41,827 bases of DNA from an uncultured Bacteroides sp. GTDB lineage: Bacteria > Bacteroidota > Bacteroidia > Bacteroidales > Bacteroidaceae. A program made the position numbers and the translations under genes. This document shows positions 8,155 to 17,708 of the stretch, one piece after another. How positions within the stretch are numbered: the first letter of the stretch is position 1; each line of letters begins with the position of its first letter. A model generated the notes under the pieces. The model saw only the letters and a list, made by a program, of their open reading frames with translations, had not been told where the DNA came from and did not search any database. The stretch lies in the NCBI GenBank assembly GCA_949285075.1, contig CASDXF010000025.1:1-41827 (forward strand), in the 5' to 3' direction.

Positions 8155-11100
8155 TTATAAGTTAATAGTAATACCCATCGTGACGGACTTTGACAGGGGG
8201 TAGGTTTCTCCCCGAGGGTCGGCCGTCTCCGGGTCCCACAGCTTGAACGGAGACCACGTAATCAGGTTCGAGCCGGTGAGGTACACCCGGACCTTGTTGA
8301 GGTGCATCTTGTTGACGAAAGCCGTCGGCAGCGTATAGCCGATGTCCAAGTTCTTCAGGCGGATGTAGCGTCCGTCACGCATCCAGTACGTAGAGGTCTG
8401 ATAGTTGTTGCTGTTTCCTCCGTAGCTCAGGCGCGGGTAGGACGCGTTCGGATTCTCGTTCGCGGCTATGCCGAGCGTCGCCGCCGTTTCGGCGTCGATA
8501 TACCGGTCGTCCAGCATTCCGTCGTAGATGTTTCCCCATGTGCCCTCGCTGAACGCGTAGACGCACTTGCCGTATATGGGGAAGGTGCACTTTCCGGCGC
8601 CTTGAAAGTGAACGTTAAGGTCGAATCCGTTCCAAGCGAAGGACGCGCCTATGCCGTAAGTCAGGTTCGGGGTAGTGGTGGCTCCGATGGCTACCTTGTC
8701 GTTGTCGTTGACCACGCCGTCGCCGTTGACGTCCTTATACTTGATGTCGCCCGGCTGCACCGTTCCCCAACTCTGCTTCGGACTGGTGCGGATGTCGTCG
8801 TAGTCGGCGAACAGTCCCTCAGCGATGAGGCCCTTTACTTGGTCCACGCGGTATCCCGACTCGTATAGGTAAGAATACACCTGATTCTCCTCGTCCTTTT
8901 CCAATATTTCATTCCGGCTGTACGTCATGTTGCCTCGGATAGTCATGTCCACCTGACCTATCTTCTGCCTGAAGGCGAAGTTTCCGTCAGCTCCCCACGT
9001 CTTTACCGCGCCTACGTTCGCTTTTGGCGAGCTGTCCAGTCCGACAATTTCCGGCAGGTAGCTACGGGTCATGAAGATACCCGTACGCTTTTCGTGGAAA
9101 TAATCCGCGGTAAGGGTAAAGCGGTCGTTAAAGAGGGAGAGGTCGACGCCGATGTCGTCTTTGGTCGAGATTTCCCACGTAATCTGCGGAGAGGCTACTT
9201 GCGAGTAGTAAGTACCTGAATAAGAATTGCTGTAGTCTCCGAATCCCCAGTTGTAACTGGAGCCTCCGGTAGAGATGGTATACAGATAAGGGAAGCGGAC
9301 CTCACTGCCGTTTTCAATCAAATTGTCGTTACCCACCTTACCGTGCGAGTAGCGAATCTTGAACATGTTCAGCCACGGAAGGTTCTTTTTGATGAACGGT
9401 TCCTCGGCTATGTTCCACGCCGCTGAGAAGGCGGGGAAGAAGCCGAATCGATGTCCCTCAGCGAAGTTCTCCGAGCCGTTGTATCCGAAGTTGAAGTCAA
9501 CAAAATAACGATAGTTCCAGTTGTAGGTGACTCGTCCGGCCAAACCTTGATTCCGTCGTGCGATGGTATTCTTGATGTCCGTACCTATATCTACCGTTTC
9601 TTTCTTCGAGTCTTGGGTATATCGGAGCGTGGCTCCCGCGTGGTGGTTGCCGAACCCGCGGTCCCAGCTTAGCAGCATCTCCAATGACTCTAAGCGGTTA
9701 CCGTTCGCCCCGCTCTCCACGTACATGTCCTCCGCGTCCTGCATCTTGTCGAAGATAATCTCTCCGGTCTCTTGGTCGCGTCCGTTGGCCATGTACATGT
9801 CTGGCTTGCGGCGGCGGTTGATGTAGTTATAGTTCTCTGTGTCGAATCCGAACCGTCCGGTAAACTTCAACCCCTTCGTGATGAAGTCGAAGTTCTGTTC
9901 CAGTGTGACGTTGCTTTGCAGCTTGTTATTCCATTCCTCGTTGTATCCGGTTTGCGTGGCCGCTACCCACGGATTCATCTGATATTCGTCTCGTCCTACG
10001 GAAGGAACGTAACCGTTGGAGTAATATACCGGCGTGGAGACGTTGTTATAGCCGAAGAGCTGCCCCCACAAGTCGTCGTCTCCCAGTCCCGGGCTGTTCC
10101 GCTTGTCGAGTGTTCCGGCCACTCCGAGCCTCAGCAAAGTGGTTTTCGTTATATCGATGTCGATATTCATGCGGTAAGTCCAGTGCTTATAGTTGGCGTT
10201 CGTGTCGTAATCGTCCTTTAAGGTCTGGTCCGTCTTGTACATACCCTGATCTTCCGAGTAGCTGGCCGACACGTAGTAGCGCGCCGTGCTTCCTCCACCG
10301 TTCATGCTCAGGTTGGCCCGGTAGCTCATGGCCCCGTCTTTCAGCACCAAGTCTTTCCAGTCCACGTTGGGATAGAAGTCCGGGTCCATCTGCGTGCGTA
10401 TCAGTTCAATCTCTTCCGGTTGGTAATATCGGCTTTCGTTGCGCGTTACCCTCGCCTCGTTCAGCAGGTTAGCGTACGTTACTCCGTCCACGAACTCGGG
10501 CGTGATGGTGCGGGTGTTGTACTGCGCCTCCGCCTTGACGTCGATGTTTATCTTGCCGGCCTTACCTCGCTTGGTGGTAATCAATACTACGCCGTTGGCT
10601 CCCTTAGAACCGTAGATGGCCGTGGCCGAGGCGTCCTTCAGCACGGTGAACGACTCGATATCCGAGATGTTCAGGTCATCAATGTCGTCCCGTTCAAACC
10701 CGTCGACCAATATTAAGGCGCTGTTACTGGCTCCGAAAGTGGAGATACCGCGAATCCAGAACTCCGAAGTGCTTTTACCCGGCTGTCCGGAGGTCTGCTG
10801 AGTGAATACGCCCGGCACGTTACCCGCGAGGGCGTTGGAAAGGTTAGAAGTGGGGAAGCGTTGCAGGTCCTCCATGTCCACGTTGGTCACGGCTCCCGTC
10901 ACGGTCAGTTTTTTCTGGGCTCCCAGACCGGTGACCACCACCTCGTCCAGTACACTGGCCGCGGATTCCTTCATCTGTACGTTTACTGTGCGCTGCTCCT
11001 TAATCAGCACCTCCACATTGTCATATCCGATGTAAGAGTATACAAGCCGTTGGTAAGCTTCCATCTTGATGGAGTACCGTCCGTTGATGTCGGTAATGGT

Positions 11101-11262
11101 TCCCAGTCCGGGCACGTCCTTTACGGTGATGTTGACACCGATCATCGGCTCGCCCTGCGAGTCAGTCACGATTCCCGTCACGGTTATCGTCTGCTGTTGC
11201 TGCGCCGTTATGGTCAACGGCATTAGCAGCATCCAAAATAAAATGGTTAAAGTTCTCTTCAT
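8155..11262 (-). CDS. SusC/RagA TonB-dependent outer-membrane transporter, cassette A
   Basis: A 1035-residue TonB-dependent transporter that imports oligosaccharides across the outer membrane. It has a signal peptide (ends TITAQ), a carboxypeptidase-D regulatory-like domain at about residues 25-105 (TVTGIVTDSQGEPMIGVNIT), then a plug domain with the SusC signature SEFWIRGISTFGASNSALIL and VLKDASATAIYGSKGANGVV, then a long beta-barrel ending in KSVTMGITINL. There is no extra N-terminal STN domain, so signalling to an anti-sigma factor is not expected. It lies 15 bases after the IPT/NHL gene and 21 bases before SusD. The plug-coding DNA is almost identical to that of cassette B (10575-10663 against 20153-20241). 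Confidence 0.95.
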   Translation of the reverse strand: MKRTLTILFWMLLMPLTITAQQQQTITVTGIVTDSQGEPMIGVNITVKDVPGLGTITDINGRYSIKMEAYQRLVYSYIGYDNVEVLIKEQRTVNVQMKESAASVLDEVVVTGLGAQKKLTVTGAVTNVDMEDLQRFPTSNLSNALAGNVPGVFTQQTSGQPGKSTSEFWIRGISTFGASNSALILVDGFERDDIDDLNISDIESFTVLKDASATAIYGSKGANGVVLITTKRGKAGKINIDVKAEAQYNTRTITPEFVDGVTYANLLNEARVTRNESRYYQPEEIELIRTQMDPDFYPNVDWKDLVLKDGAMSYRANLSMNGGGSTARYYVSASYSEDQGMYKTDQTLKDDYDTNANYKHWTYRMNIDIDITKTTLLRLGVAGTLDKRNSPGLGDDDLWGQLFGYNNVSTPVYYSNGYVPSVGRDEYQMNPWVAATQTGYNEEWNNKLQSNVTLEQNFDFITKGLKFTGRFGFDTENYNYINRRRKPDMYMANGRDQETGEIIFDKMQDAEDMYVESGANGNRLESLEMLLSWDRGFGNHHAGATLRYTQDSKKETVDIGTDIKNTIARRNQGLAGRVTYNWNYRYFVDFNFGYNGSENFAEGHRFGFFPAFSAAWNIAEEPFIKKNLPWLNMFKIRYSHGKVGNDNLIENGSEVRFPYLYTISTGGSSYNWGFGDYSNSYSGTYYSQVASPQITWEISTKDDIGVDLSLFNDRFTLTADYFHEKRTGIFMTRSYLPEIVGLDSSPKANVGAVKTWGADGNFAFRQKIGQVDMTIRGNMTYSRNEILEKDEENQVYSYLYESGYRVDQVKGLIAEGLFADYDDIRTSPKQSWGTVQPGDIKYKDVNGDGVVNDNDKVAIGATTTPNLTYGIGASFAWNGFDLNVHFQGAGKCTFPIYGKCVYAFSEGTWGNIYDGMLDDRYIDAETAATLGIAANENPNASYPRLSYGGNSNNYQTSTYWMRDGRYIRLKNLDIGYTLPTAFVNKMHLNKVRVYLTGSNLITWSPFKLWDPETADPRGETYPLSKSVTMGITINL

Positions 11263-11277
11263 AGTTATTTTGCATAT

Positions 11278-12864
11278 TTACTGGTTAGACTCTTCCGTCG
11301 TTTCTTCGCTTCCGGCATCTTCCTCTCCTTCTTCCTCTTCCACGTCATCGCTCGTTTCCTCCTCTTCTTCTTCCATAGAGATGGTGCGGATGGTTCGTCC
11401 GACGAAATCATGAATATAGAACGTGTTGCTTTCCTCGTCGTAGGCCAGTCCGGTCACGTCGCGGAAGCGGGCCGTCTCGCGGAGGTCTCCGTCGTCGGTT
11501 CCCCACTGGTTGTTGTCGCTCAAGGCCGATGAGGTTCCTCGTCCGGCGTACGTGGACACGATACAGTCCGGAGTCATCTTGCGGACGCAGTAGTTGTATT
11601 TATCCACGAAATAGAAGTCGTATTCATCCTCGCTGCCCGCGTATTCTTCATTATAGACGAACACTCCCTGCGAAGGCTCGTTCATCCGGGCGGCCGTACC
11701 TACGTCGTCCAGATATCCGGACTCCTTGTATCCTCCGGCCACGGTGTAGGGCGTAATCAGCTTTTGCGTCTCTTCGTCATAGTCCGACCGCATGAAATAG
11801 TGGTTGTTGATGACGCCGAAGTAGGCGTAGTTTCCGGTGGGATGGATAAAGATTTGGAATTCCCAGCTCGGGTCGGCGATGGTGAACAGCTGTTCAAAGA
11901 TGAGCGGATTGTCCTTCACGATAGGGTCCCATGTGCCTCCATTCTGTACGGTTTCGAAGTAGTTGTCCAGATTCAGCCGGTACACCTGTCCGTTCTCGTA
12001 ACTGTTGAAGTACAGCTCGCCGTTTATCGGATGGACGGTAACTCCGTTACATTGTTTATAAGAAGCCAGTAGCTGAATGTCGGAATCGTCGTCGAAGGTT
12101 CCGTCTTCGTTCCGTTCAATGATATAAAGGCTAGGGCTTTCGTCGCCTTGTCCGTCATAGTCGATGGCGATAATCATGTACTGCGCTTCCGTGGCGTACT
12201 GGCTCGCCTTGTTGAAGGTAATGCTTCGAATGCGGTTGTTCGCTACCGTGTTGATGTTGAGAGGGGTAGACAGTTCTTCATTCTCCAAGTCGATAAGTTG
12301 GATAGACTTGTGCCCGTCGTAGCAGATGTACAGGTGGTTCTTGTTCAACGGGTCGAAGTACAGGCGGCCGTCCTCTGCGAATCCGCAGCATCTCACGTCG
12401 TCCTCACCCTTGAACGGGCCGTCTCTCCATCCCTGATCGTCAAGCTCGTTGCGGAATCCGCAAAGCGTGCCCACAACCATCTCTTTTTCATAAGTAAAGG
12501 CTGTGTTGGCGGTAGCCGTCACCGCGTTGTCGCCTTCGCCCACGGTGACCTCAATCACGCCGCTGAAAGCCCCCGAAGGCACAAAGCAGTAGATGTACGT
12601 GCTCTTCACATTAATCACTACGGCGTCCTTTCCGCCGATGTTCACCTTTACCTGAGACTTGTTCGTCCCGAAGTTCTCCCCGTAAATCAGGAGTTTCTGG
12701 TAGGCTCCCCCTTCTTTCGGCGTGAAGTCGGTAATCAGCACCGGCTGCGTCGGGTCGAAGGGAACCGATGTGGCGTCCAGCGCGTCGTCGTCCTTACATC
12801 CGCCGAGACAGAAAGCGAGAACGGTCAGCAGGGTCCACTGAAGCCTCTTGAGTTTTTCTTTCAT
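11278..12864 (-). CDS. IPT/TIG plus NHL beta-propeller surface lipoprotein, cassette A
   Basis: A 528-residue lipoprotein, first gene of cassette A. The signal peptide ends LGGC23, followed by KDDD, the lysine-acidic pattern of surface lipoprotein export. Residues about 40-130 form an IPT/TIG fold (ITDFTPKEGGAYQKLLIYGENFG). The remainder is a propeller with NHL-like repeats (TGLAYDEESNTFYIHDFVGRTIRTI). A strongly acidic low-complexity tail follows (about residues 495-528). It is probably a surface glycan-binding protein. The DNA of its first ~42 codons is 94% identical to those of cassettes B and C, although the upstream leader is not. An AraC-type gene diverges from its promoter region. Confidence 0.9.
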   Translation of the reverse strand: MKEKLKRLQWTLLTVLAFCLGGCKDDDALDATSVPFDPTQPVLITDFTPKEGGAYQKLLIYGENFGTNKSQVKVNIGGKDAVVINVKSTYIYCFVPSGAFSGVIEVTVGEGDNAVTATANTAFTYEKEMVVGTLCGFRNELDDQGWRDGPFKGEDDVRCCGFAEDGRLYFDPLNKNHLYICYDGHKSIQLIDLENEELSTPLNINTVANNRIRSITFNKASQYATEAQYMIIAIDYDGQGDESPSLYIIERNEDGTFDDDSDIQLLASYKQCNGVTVHPINGELYFNSYENGQVYRLNLDNYFETVQNGGTWDPIVKDNPLIFEQLFTIADPSWEFQIFIHPTGNYAYFGVINNHYFMRSDYDEETQKLITPYTVAGGYKESGYLDDVGTAARMNEPSQGVFVYNEEYAGSEDEYDFYFVDKYNYCVRKMTPDCIVSTYAGRGTSSALSDNNQWGTDDGDLRETARFRDVTGLAYDEESNTFYIHDFVGRTIRTISMEEEEEETSDDVEEEEGEEDAGSEETTEESNQ

Positions 12865-13261
12865 AGTTTTACCATTAATTTTAAATTAGACAATAGAGTA
12901 AATATTGAATTTGTTGTTTTGCTCTCTTTATCTAAGCCTGTTTAGGTTTCATGTTGCAGATAGCTTTTAGGTAAGTAGTCATGGTGCTTGGGTAGACGGC
13001 TGCCTATTCGCTTTCTTGTTTCTTTTTTGCAAAAATCAATTATTTATTCTGAACACTTTGTGCCATGTACGTTCCAAAATTTGCCGTATTAAAACCAAAA
13101 GAGAGGCTGAAAGAGAGGAATTTGGCCGTTTGGAACCTGAATTTGTAAATATGGAAATGGAGCTTATGAAAAAAAGTTAGAAATGCGTGGCGAAGAGAAC
13201 AGCGTTTTTTCCTGTATTTTATATTTGTTCCATCTTTAAAATCAAAACTTGTGAAAAAACT
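12865..13261. promoter_or_regulatory. Divergent promoter region between cassette A and the AraC-type gene
   Basis: No gene is seen here. On the minus strand GATTTTTG (plus CAAAAATC at 13030-13037) is one base from TAnnTTTG and would give cassette A a leader of about 165 bases. On the plus strand a full match serves the AraC gene (13220-13227). The first 12 bases upstream of the IPT start (12865-12876) still match cassettes B and C; beyond that the leader is unrelated. Confidence 0.5.
13220..13227 (+). promoter_or_regulatory. Bacteroides-type -7 box for the AraC-type regulator
   Basis: TATATTTG matches TAnnTTTG exactly. Transcription would begin near 13234, after the ATG at 13187, which supports a start at 13262 or 13271. 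Confidence 0.55.
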
Positions 13262-14170
13262 ATGAACTTTATGGATTTTGGACGGCAGAACGGGAACTGC
13301 CGTGTCATGGAAAATGGATTTGTCCTGTGGGAAATCAGTCCCGAGGAGTGCGCCGAGCCTGTCCTTTTGGAAAACGGCGACACCGATATGGTGGTACATA
13401 TTCTTATGTTGGAAGGGTTGATGAAGGTCAGTTGGAGAGGAACGCCCTATCTGTTGGCGAAAGACAGCTTCTCCGACTTCATCGACGGGACTTCGCTGGA
13501 GGTGCATGAAGTGCTCGAAGGCTCTAAGGCCTACGTGCTGCTGTTCAGCCAGTCGTTTGTAAAGCTGATGCTGAAAGAGTCTCTTCCCTTTCCCTCTTCT
13601 TATTTATTAAGGATAAAGACGTGGCCTGTATCCGCGATGCTTTCCGAGACCGCGCGGATTTTCCAGCGGAGAATAGAGGCGATAGCGGAAGCGTTTACCT
13701 ACGCTCCCGCTCACGTCCGCGAGCAAATGGTGAGGTGCGCTCTCTGGATGTTGATAATGGAAGTGGCGAACGAGCACATCAAGCGGGAAAACAGGTACGC
13801 GGAGCATGTGGAGGCCGGGCGGAAAGGCTCGCTGTTCAAGCAGTTCATGAAGCTGCTGTTCGCCCATGTCAGGGAAGAACGCTCGGTGAACTGGTACGCT
13901 TCGCAGCTTTGCGTCACGTCGCAGTACCTGAACCGTGTGGTTAAGAGTAACTCGCGGAGAACGATTCATGACCATATTTCCGCCGCGCTGACCGGAGCGG
14001 TCATCCACGAGCTGGAGAACACGGAACTGCCCTTGTCGCGGATTGCGGAGAACTTCAACTTTCCCGACCAAGCCGCGTTGACCAAGTTCTTCAAGAGACA
14101 GACGGGAAAGACGCCCTCCGAGTACAGGAGAGACCACGTCTTGTCCGTGCCGTTCGTCCCGTTGTCCTGA
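13262..14170 (+). CDS. AraC/XylS-family transcription regulator
   Basis: A protein of about 302 residues. The C-terminal ~85 residues (207-292) are an AraC-type double helix-turn-helix: WYASQLCVTSQYLNRVVK is the first helix pair and IAENFNFPDQAALTKFFKRQ with GKTPSEYRR is the diagnostic second half. The N-terminal ~180 residues look like the cupin-type sensor domain of this family. The start was set at 13262 because the -7 box at 13220-13227 puts earlier ATGs upstream of the transcript; 13271 is an equally possible start. It diverges from cassette A and converges with cassette B, so cassette A is its most likely target. Its ligand is unknown. No hybrid two-component system or sigma/anti-sigma pair is seen in the window. 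Confidence 0.9.
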   Translation: MNFMDFGRQNGNCRVMENGFVLWEISPEECAEPVLLENGDTDMVVHILMLEGLMKVSWRGTPYLLAKDSFSDFIDGTSLEVHEVLEGSKAYVLLFSQSFVKLMLKESLPFPSSYLLRIKTWPVSAMLSETARIFQRRIEAIAEAFTYAPAHVREQMVRCALWMLIMEVANEHIKRENRYAEHVEAGRKGSLFKQFMKLLFAHVREERSVNWYASQLCVTSQYLNRVVKSNSRRTIHDHISAALTGAVIHELENTELPLSRIAENFNFPDQAALTKFFKRQTGKTPSEYRRDHVLSVPFVPLS

Positions 14171-14221
14171 CCTTAGGCCGTCGGAAATTCGTGGGTACCC
14201 CGGCACTTTGTAACGGGGAGG

Positions 14222-14257
14222 GCCGTTTCACCCGGAGCGGGTGGAACGGCTTTTTTT
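14222..14257 (+). terminator. Rho-independent terminator of the AraC-type gene
   Basis: A 13-bp stem with one G-T pair (14222-14234 with 14238-14250) and GAG loop is followed directly by seven T (14251-14257). It lies about 50 bases after the stop codon. Confidence 0.92.
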
Positions 14258-14309
14258 CATCGCCCCGGGTGGAGCAGGACTCACATCAAGCCATCTCCGC
14301 TTGTCAGCT

Positions 14310-14421
14310 CGCCCTGCGGCTCGTGAGGGATAGCCCTACGGCTCACGAGAAATAGGGCGGCGGCTCGCGAGAAACAGCCCTGTTTCTCGTACGGGTAATA
14401 AGGCGCTGATAATAAGAAGCT
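14310..14421 (+). repeat. Dispersed 22-bp-unit repeat element, copy 2
   Basis: Units at 14310-14331, 14332-14353 and 14354-14375 each carry CGGCTC(G/A)(C/T)GAG. Then comes a perfect hairpin (14368-14389: CGAGAAACAG, loop CC, CTGTTTCTCG) and a tail starting TACGGGTAATAAGGCGCTGA at 14390. It lies between the convergent AraC gene and cassette B. Confidence 0.85.
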
Positions 14422-14488
14422 TAGTGTCTGGAGAGATGAGGGCGATTTTCTGATGCCCGATTTGGGCTTACATGGCCCGGCGCGGGCC

Positions 14489-14532
14489 AAAAACAAAGGG
14501 GAGGGTGCGCCGAAATGTACACCCTCCCCTTT
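14489..14532 (-). terminator. Rho-independent terminator of cassette B
   Basis: A perfect 13-bp stem (AAAGGGGAGGGTG at 14495-14507 with 14520-14532) is followed on the minus strand by GTTTTT. It lies about 65 bases after the last cassette B gene. A small GGCCCG/CGGGCC palindrome (14475-14489) sits just beyond it. Confidence 0.85.
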
Positions 14533-14596
14533 CTAAAGATTGACGGTTTACTGTCCAACTTTGAGCGTATGCTTCAAAATGGGACAGCCTCTTTTT

Positions 14597-15595
14597 TTAG
14601 TCCCACTCAATCGCTTGGTCTTCATCAGGAATCTGAGTATTGATGTTACGTTGCATTGTAAGCGTTCCTTCAAACTTATACTTGATTCTTGCGCCCGGCG
14701 CTAACGTATAGTCTTCGAACTCATAACTAATGTCACGAATCATTGTGGTGCGGCGCATTAAGTAAGGGCGTACCGCATCCATTTCCTCCTCAATGTAACT
14801 GCTTGCTTGTCCGTTTATCTTGAAGCCATTGTTTTCAGCGTTATCGCTAGTCAGCTCTACGATATTCGTATTAGGGACAATATGGGCGTAAATCTTATAA
14901 TTAGCCCGGTCCTGACGACTTTCATCAATAGTACCCGCATAGAAGAAAATCGTTTCGTCATCCACCGTATAGGCGGTTATCTGACTTTTTACTAACGGCT
15001 CGTTTTCGCCTTCGCCCGCTTCTACCAGATTACCTATCAGGTTAGTGCCGCCATACGTGCCAGAGTAGTCGTTGAACGGCATGACGCGTAGCAACGCCTT
15101 ACGGTAATTTTTACGGTAATTAGGCGTATATTCCCCATTGGGAGAATCCTCTATCGTCAAAGGCAACACCCATTTGTCTACCAAGTCCAAGCCGTCTAGA
15201 CTGAACTCAATATCAAGGTAAGCGATATTCTTACCCGCTTCAATATGCACCGTTTCCGGGAATTTATAGTGCTTGCTTGGAAGTTCCTTGTACCATAAAT
15301 CCTCGCGGCTAGAGAACCGGGCTATGTTCAAGGTACGAAGCGTATCAGGATCGACTCCAACCTTTACGGTAATGTCACGGTCGTTAAGCGTAGAGCCGCT
15401 GACTAATACCGGAAGGCGGTAAGTCGTTTTTCCCGTTTCCGTGTGAGGTATGTTAATCCTTGTTACTCCGTTACTGTTGATAGGGGCCTTAAACGAGACA
15501 TAATGCTCGAATTGTTCGTCCTCCCATTCGTCGTTGCAAGCGCTAAAACAGGCAAGCAAAGATAAAGCGGTCAATAGTGTATATATTCTTTTCAT
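14597..15595 (-). CDS. DUF1735/DUF4973-type surface lipoprotein, cassette B
   Basis: A 332-residue lipoprotein, last gene of cassette B. The lipobox ends at C20 (CFSAC), followed by NDEWEDEQFEHYVSF, close to the equivalent proteins of cassettes A and C. The C-terminal residues NINTQIPDEDQAIEWD are the conserved tail of the three paralogues. It is presumed to be a surface glycan-binding partner of SusC/SusD. Codons here are more A/T-rich in third position than in the A and C copies, so the gene may have a different history. It starts 18 bases after the SusD stop. Confidence 0.8.
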   Translation of the reverse strand: MKRIYTLLTALSLLACFSACNDEWEDEQFEHYVSFKAPINSNGVTRINIPHTETGKTTYRLPVLVSGSTLNDRDITVKVGVDPDTLRTLNIARFSSREDLWYKELPSKHYKFPETVHIEAGKNIAYLDIEFSLDGLDLVDKWVLPLTIEDSPNGEYTPNYRKNYRKALLRVMPFNDYSGTYGGTNLIGNLVEAGEGENEPLVKSQITAYTVDDETIFFYAGTIDESRQDRANYKIYAHIVPNTNIVELTSDNAENNGFKINGQASSYIEEEMDAVRPYLMRRTTMIRDISYEFEDYTLAPGARIKYKFEGTLTMQRNINTQIPDEDQAIEWD

Positions 15596-15613
15596 CGTTC
15601 GTTTATGTTAGAA

Positions 15614-17698
15614 TTAATCATTGTAAGTCCATCCCGGCGTTTGCGTCAGACGCTTATTGCGTTTAAGCTCACTGTGAGAAATAGGCCAGAACCACATCTT
15701 ATCCGAGAACGTGGCTGATAGATTCCAAATGGCGATAGGAGTATGGAACATTTCACGTTCCGATTCTGTCATTAGCGTATTGCACCCGTATACCGGGGTC
15801 GTCTCTTCCACGGGAGCGTCTTTCCAACGGCGGAGGTCATAATAGCGCTTCCCTTCTCCCATCAGTTCTATTTGGCGTTCACGCTTCAAATAAATACGGA
15901 ACGTCTCCTTGTCCGCGTAAATGTTGTCGTCAAGATCCGGAATGCCCGCGCGCATACGGACAGGCTTGAATCCCTTTCTCATTTCCTCAATAGAACGGTG
16001 GATGGTATAGGTAGTCGAGCCGTCCCAAGACGCGATTTGATATGTCCCGTCGCTCACTTCATTCAAGGCTTCGGCGTACATAAGCAAGATGTCAGCGTAA
16101 CGGATAGCCGGTTCTGGCTTATAACGCAGATTGTTGATGTCGTTGTTCAGGTACGTATCTTCCGGATGAACGTATTTCATTACGCCGATTCCCGTGCGCA
16201 GCCAAAACATTCCCGCGTTATATCCGTCTCTCTTGCCACGATAATAGAAAATCTGCTTGTTCCTGTCTTCCGCTTCCTCTTCGTTTCCTAAATACCAATA
16301 AGCTCCATTATAAGCTACTGACGCGTAAAAGCGAGGCTCGCGGTTAGCGTACTGTAAGGAGACTCCCGCCGCCAACGGCTTGTATCTTCCGGCATCCACA
16401 TCTTCTTGCGTGGTGAATCCTTTAGGCCGTTCGCTCATGTCTAAACGATGAACATTATTGTAAGCCTGTATATTAGCGTACTCAGAGTTCATTCCCGGAC
16501 AGTTTGTGCCATCATTCATGTAATAGGCGTCTACAATCTTCTGGGTCAATCCGCTTGTGTTCCATCCGGTAGCGGTGAGTGGCAATTGGTGAACCACCAT
16601 GTCCCGAATGTTCTGTCCGCCAATATTACGCCCCCGGCTGAATATCAGCTCAGGATTGTCTAACATACCCGTTTGTCCATTAAAAATGGAACGGTATGAC
16701 TCAAACGGGTCTACATTCTTCCACCCGTCAGGAAAGTCCGCATTACTGTATATCTCATGATAAGGCGGAATGATAGTCGCGGGCTCTGCCGGCGAATCTG
16801 TAGAACGGATATCGGTAGTGTACAAATGATATACATTTAAATCCATCACATCCTTAGCGGCTGCGGCAGCTTTGGCCCATTTCTCTTCGCTATAGTCAGG
16901 CGAAAGCAGTCGTTCACCCTTGTCGTCTACTAAAAGTTGTGCGAACTCATCATTATTACCATTCGCAAGTGGGCTCGCCGCATAAATCAGCGCAAATGTC
17001 CGGGTAGCCAAAGCGGCTCCTCGGGTAGGGCGCGATGCGGAATTTTCTCCCCGTACCAAAGGTAAATCCTTAGCGGCCAGAGCCATCTCTTGGCTGATGT
17101 ATTCGGCTACGCTTTCGTATGATGAACGCGGGGTAGCCAAGTCGTCATAAGAGTCGTCGTAATTCAGCCCTTCGTCTGGCAGCAAGGGAACAGGACCATA
17201 CCTACGCAACAGCAACCAATAGTAGTAAGCTCTGACGAAGCGGGCCTGAGCCTTGTAGTCGGCCAATTCTCCGGCTTCCTCCAATTCCTTATTCATATCC
17301 ACATATTGCAGGAAGAGGCTTGCCTGACGGATTCCCCGGTAGCAACGTTGCCATATCGCCTGTTTAGTGTTCTCGTCATAAGTTCCTTCCTTAAACTCAT
17401 TGTAGGACAATTCGCCCTCTTTAGATTCTTGAATGCTTCCATCGTCATCGCCGTAATACATGTCGTCGGCGAAGCAATGAGGAGTCTGCCGCTTATTGCA
17501 CACGTCAGCGCAATCGTCGCTTAGGTAGCTGAAGGCGGTAGCCAACCACGCTTCTGTCTTGTCTCTGTCTGTAAATACTTTCTCGATGGTCTCACGGTTC
17601 TTAAAGATGTAGTCTGAATCCAGATAATCGGAGCAAGACTGCACGCTTAGCCCTAAAGCCGAGAATAATAAGATGGATAATATATGATTCTTTTTCAT
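15614..17698 (-). CDS. SusD/RagB-family glycan-binding lipoprotein, cassette B
   Basis: A SusD-like outer-membrane lipoprotein of 694 residues from the chosen start. The signal peptide MKKNHILSILLF... ends in a lipobox at C22 (SVQSC), followed by SDYLDSDY. RFVRAYYYWLLLRRYGPVP, TPRSSYESVAEYIS and ERQIELMGEGKRYYDLRRWK are SusD hallmarks. An ATG at 17722 would add eight residues but overlap the end of susC; the ATG at 17698 leaves a 10-base gap and starts directly with the signal peptide. It is the most divergent of the three SusD copies, with lower third-position G/C. Confidence 0.93.
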   Translation of the reverse strand: MKKNHILSILLFSALGLSVQSCSDYLDSDYIFKNRETIEKVFTDRDKTEAWLATAFSYLSDDCADVCNKRQTPHCFADDMYYGDDDGSIQESKEGELSYNEFKEGTYDENTKQAIWQRCYRGIRQASLFLQYVDMNKELEEAGELADYKAQARFVRAYYYWLLLRRYGPVPLLPDEGLNYDDSYDDLATPRSSYESVAEYISQEMALAAKDLPLVRGENSASRPTRGAALATRTFALIYAASPLANGNNDEFAQLLVDDKGERLLSPDYSEEKWAKAAAAAKDVMDLNVYHLYTTDIRSTDSPAEPATIIPPYHEIYSNADFPDGWKNVDPFESYRSIFNGQTGMLDNPELIFSRGRNIGGQNIRDMVVHQLPLTATGWNTSGLTQKIVDAYYMNDGTNCPGMNSEYANIQAYNNVHRLDMSERPKGFTTQEDVDAGRYKPLAAGVSLQYANREPRFYASVAYNGAYWYLGNEEEAEDRNKQIFYYRGKRDGYNAGMFWLRTGIGVMKYVHPEDTYLNNDINNLRYKPEPAIRYADILLMYAEALNEVSDGTYQIASWDGSTTYTIHRSIEEMRKGFKPVRMRAGIPDLDDNIYADKETFRIYLKRERQIELMGEGKRYYDLRRWKDAPVEETTPVYGCNTLMTESEREMFHTPIAIWNLSATFSDKMWFWPISHSELKRNKRLTQTPGWTYND

Positions 17699-17708
17699 AT
17701 TTCGTTTT

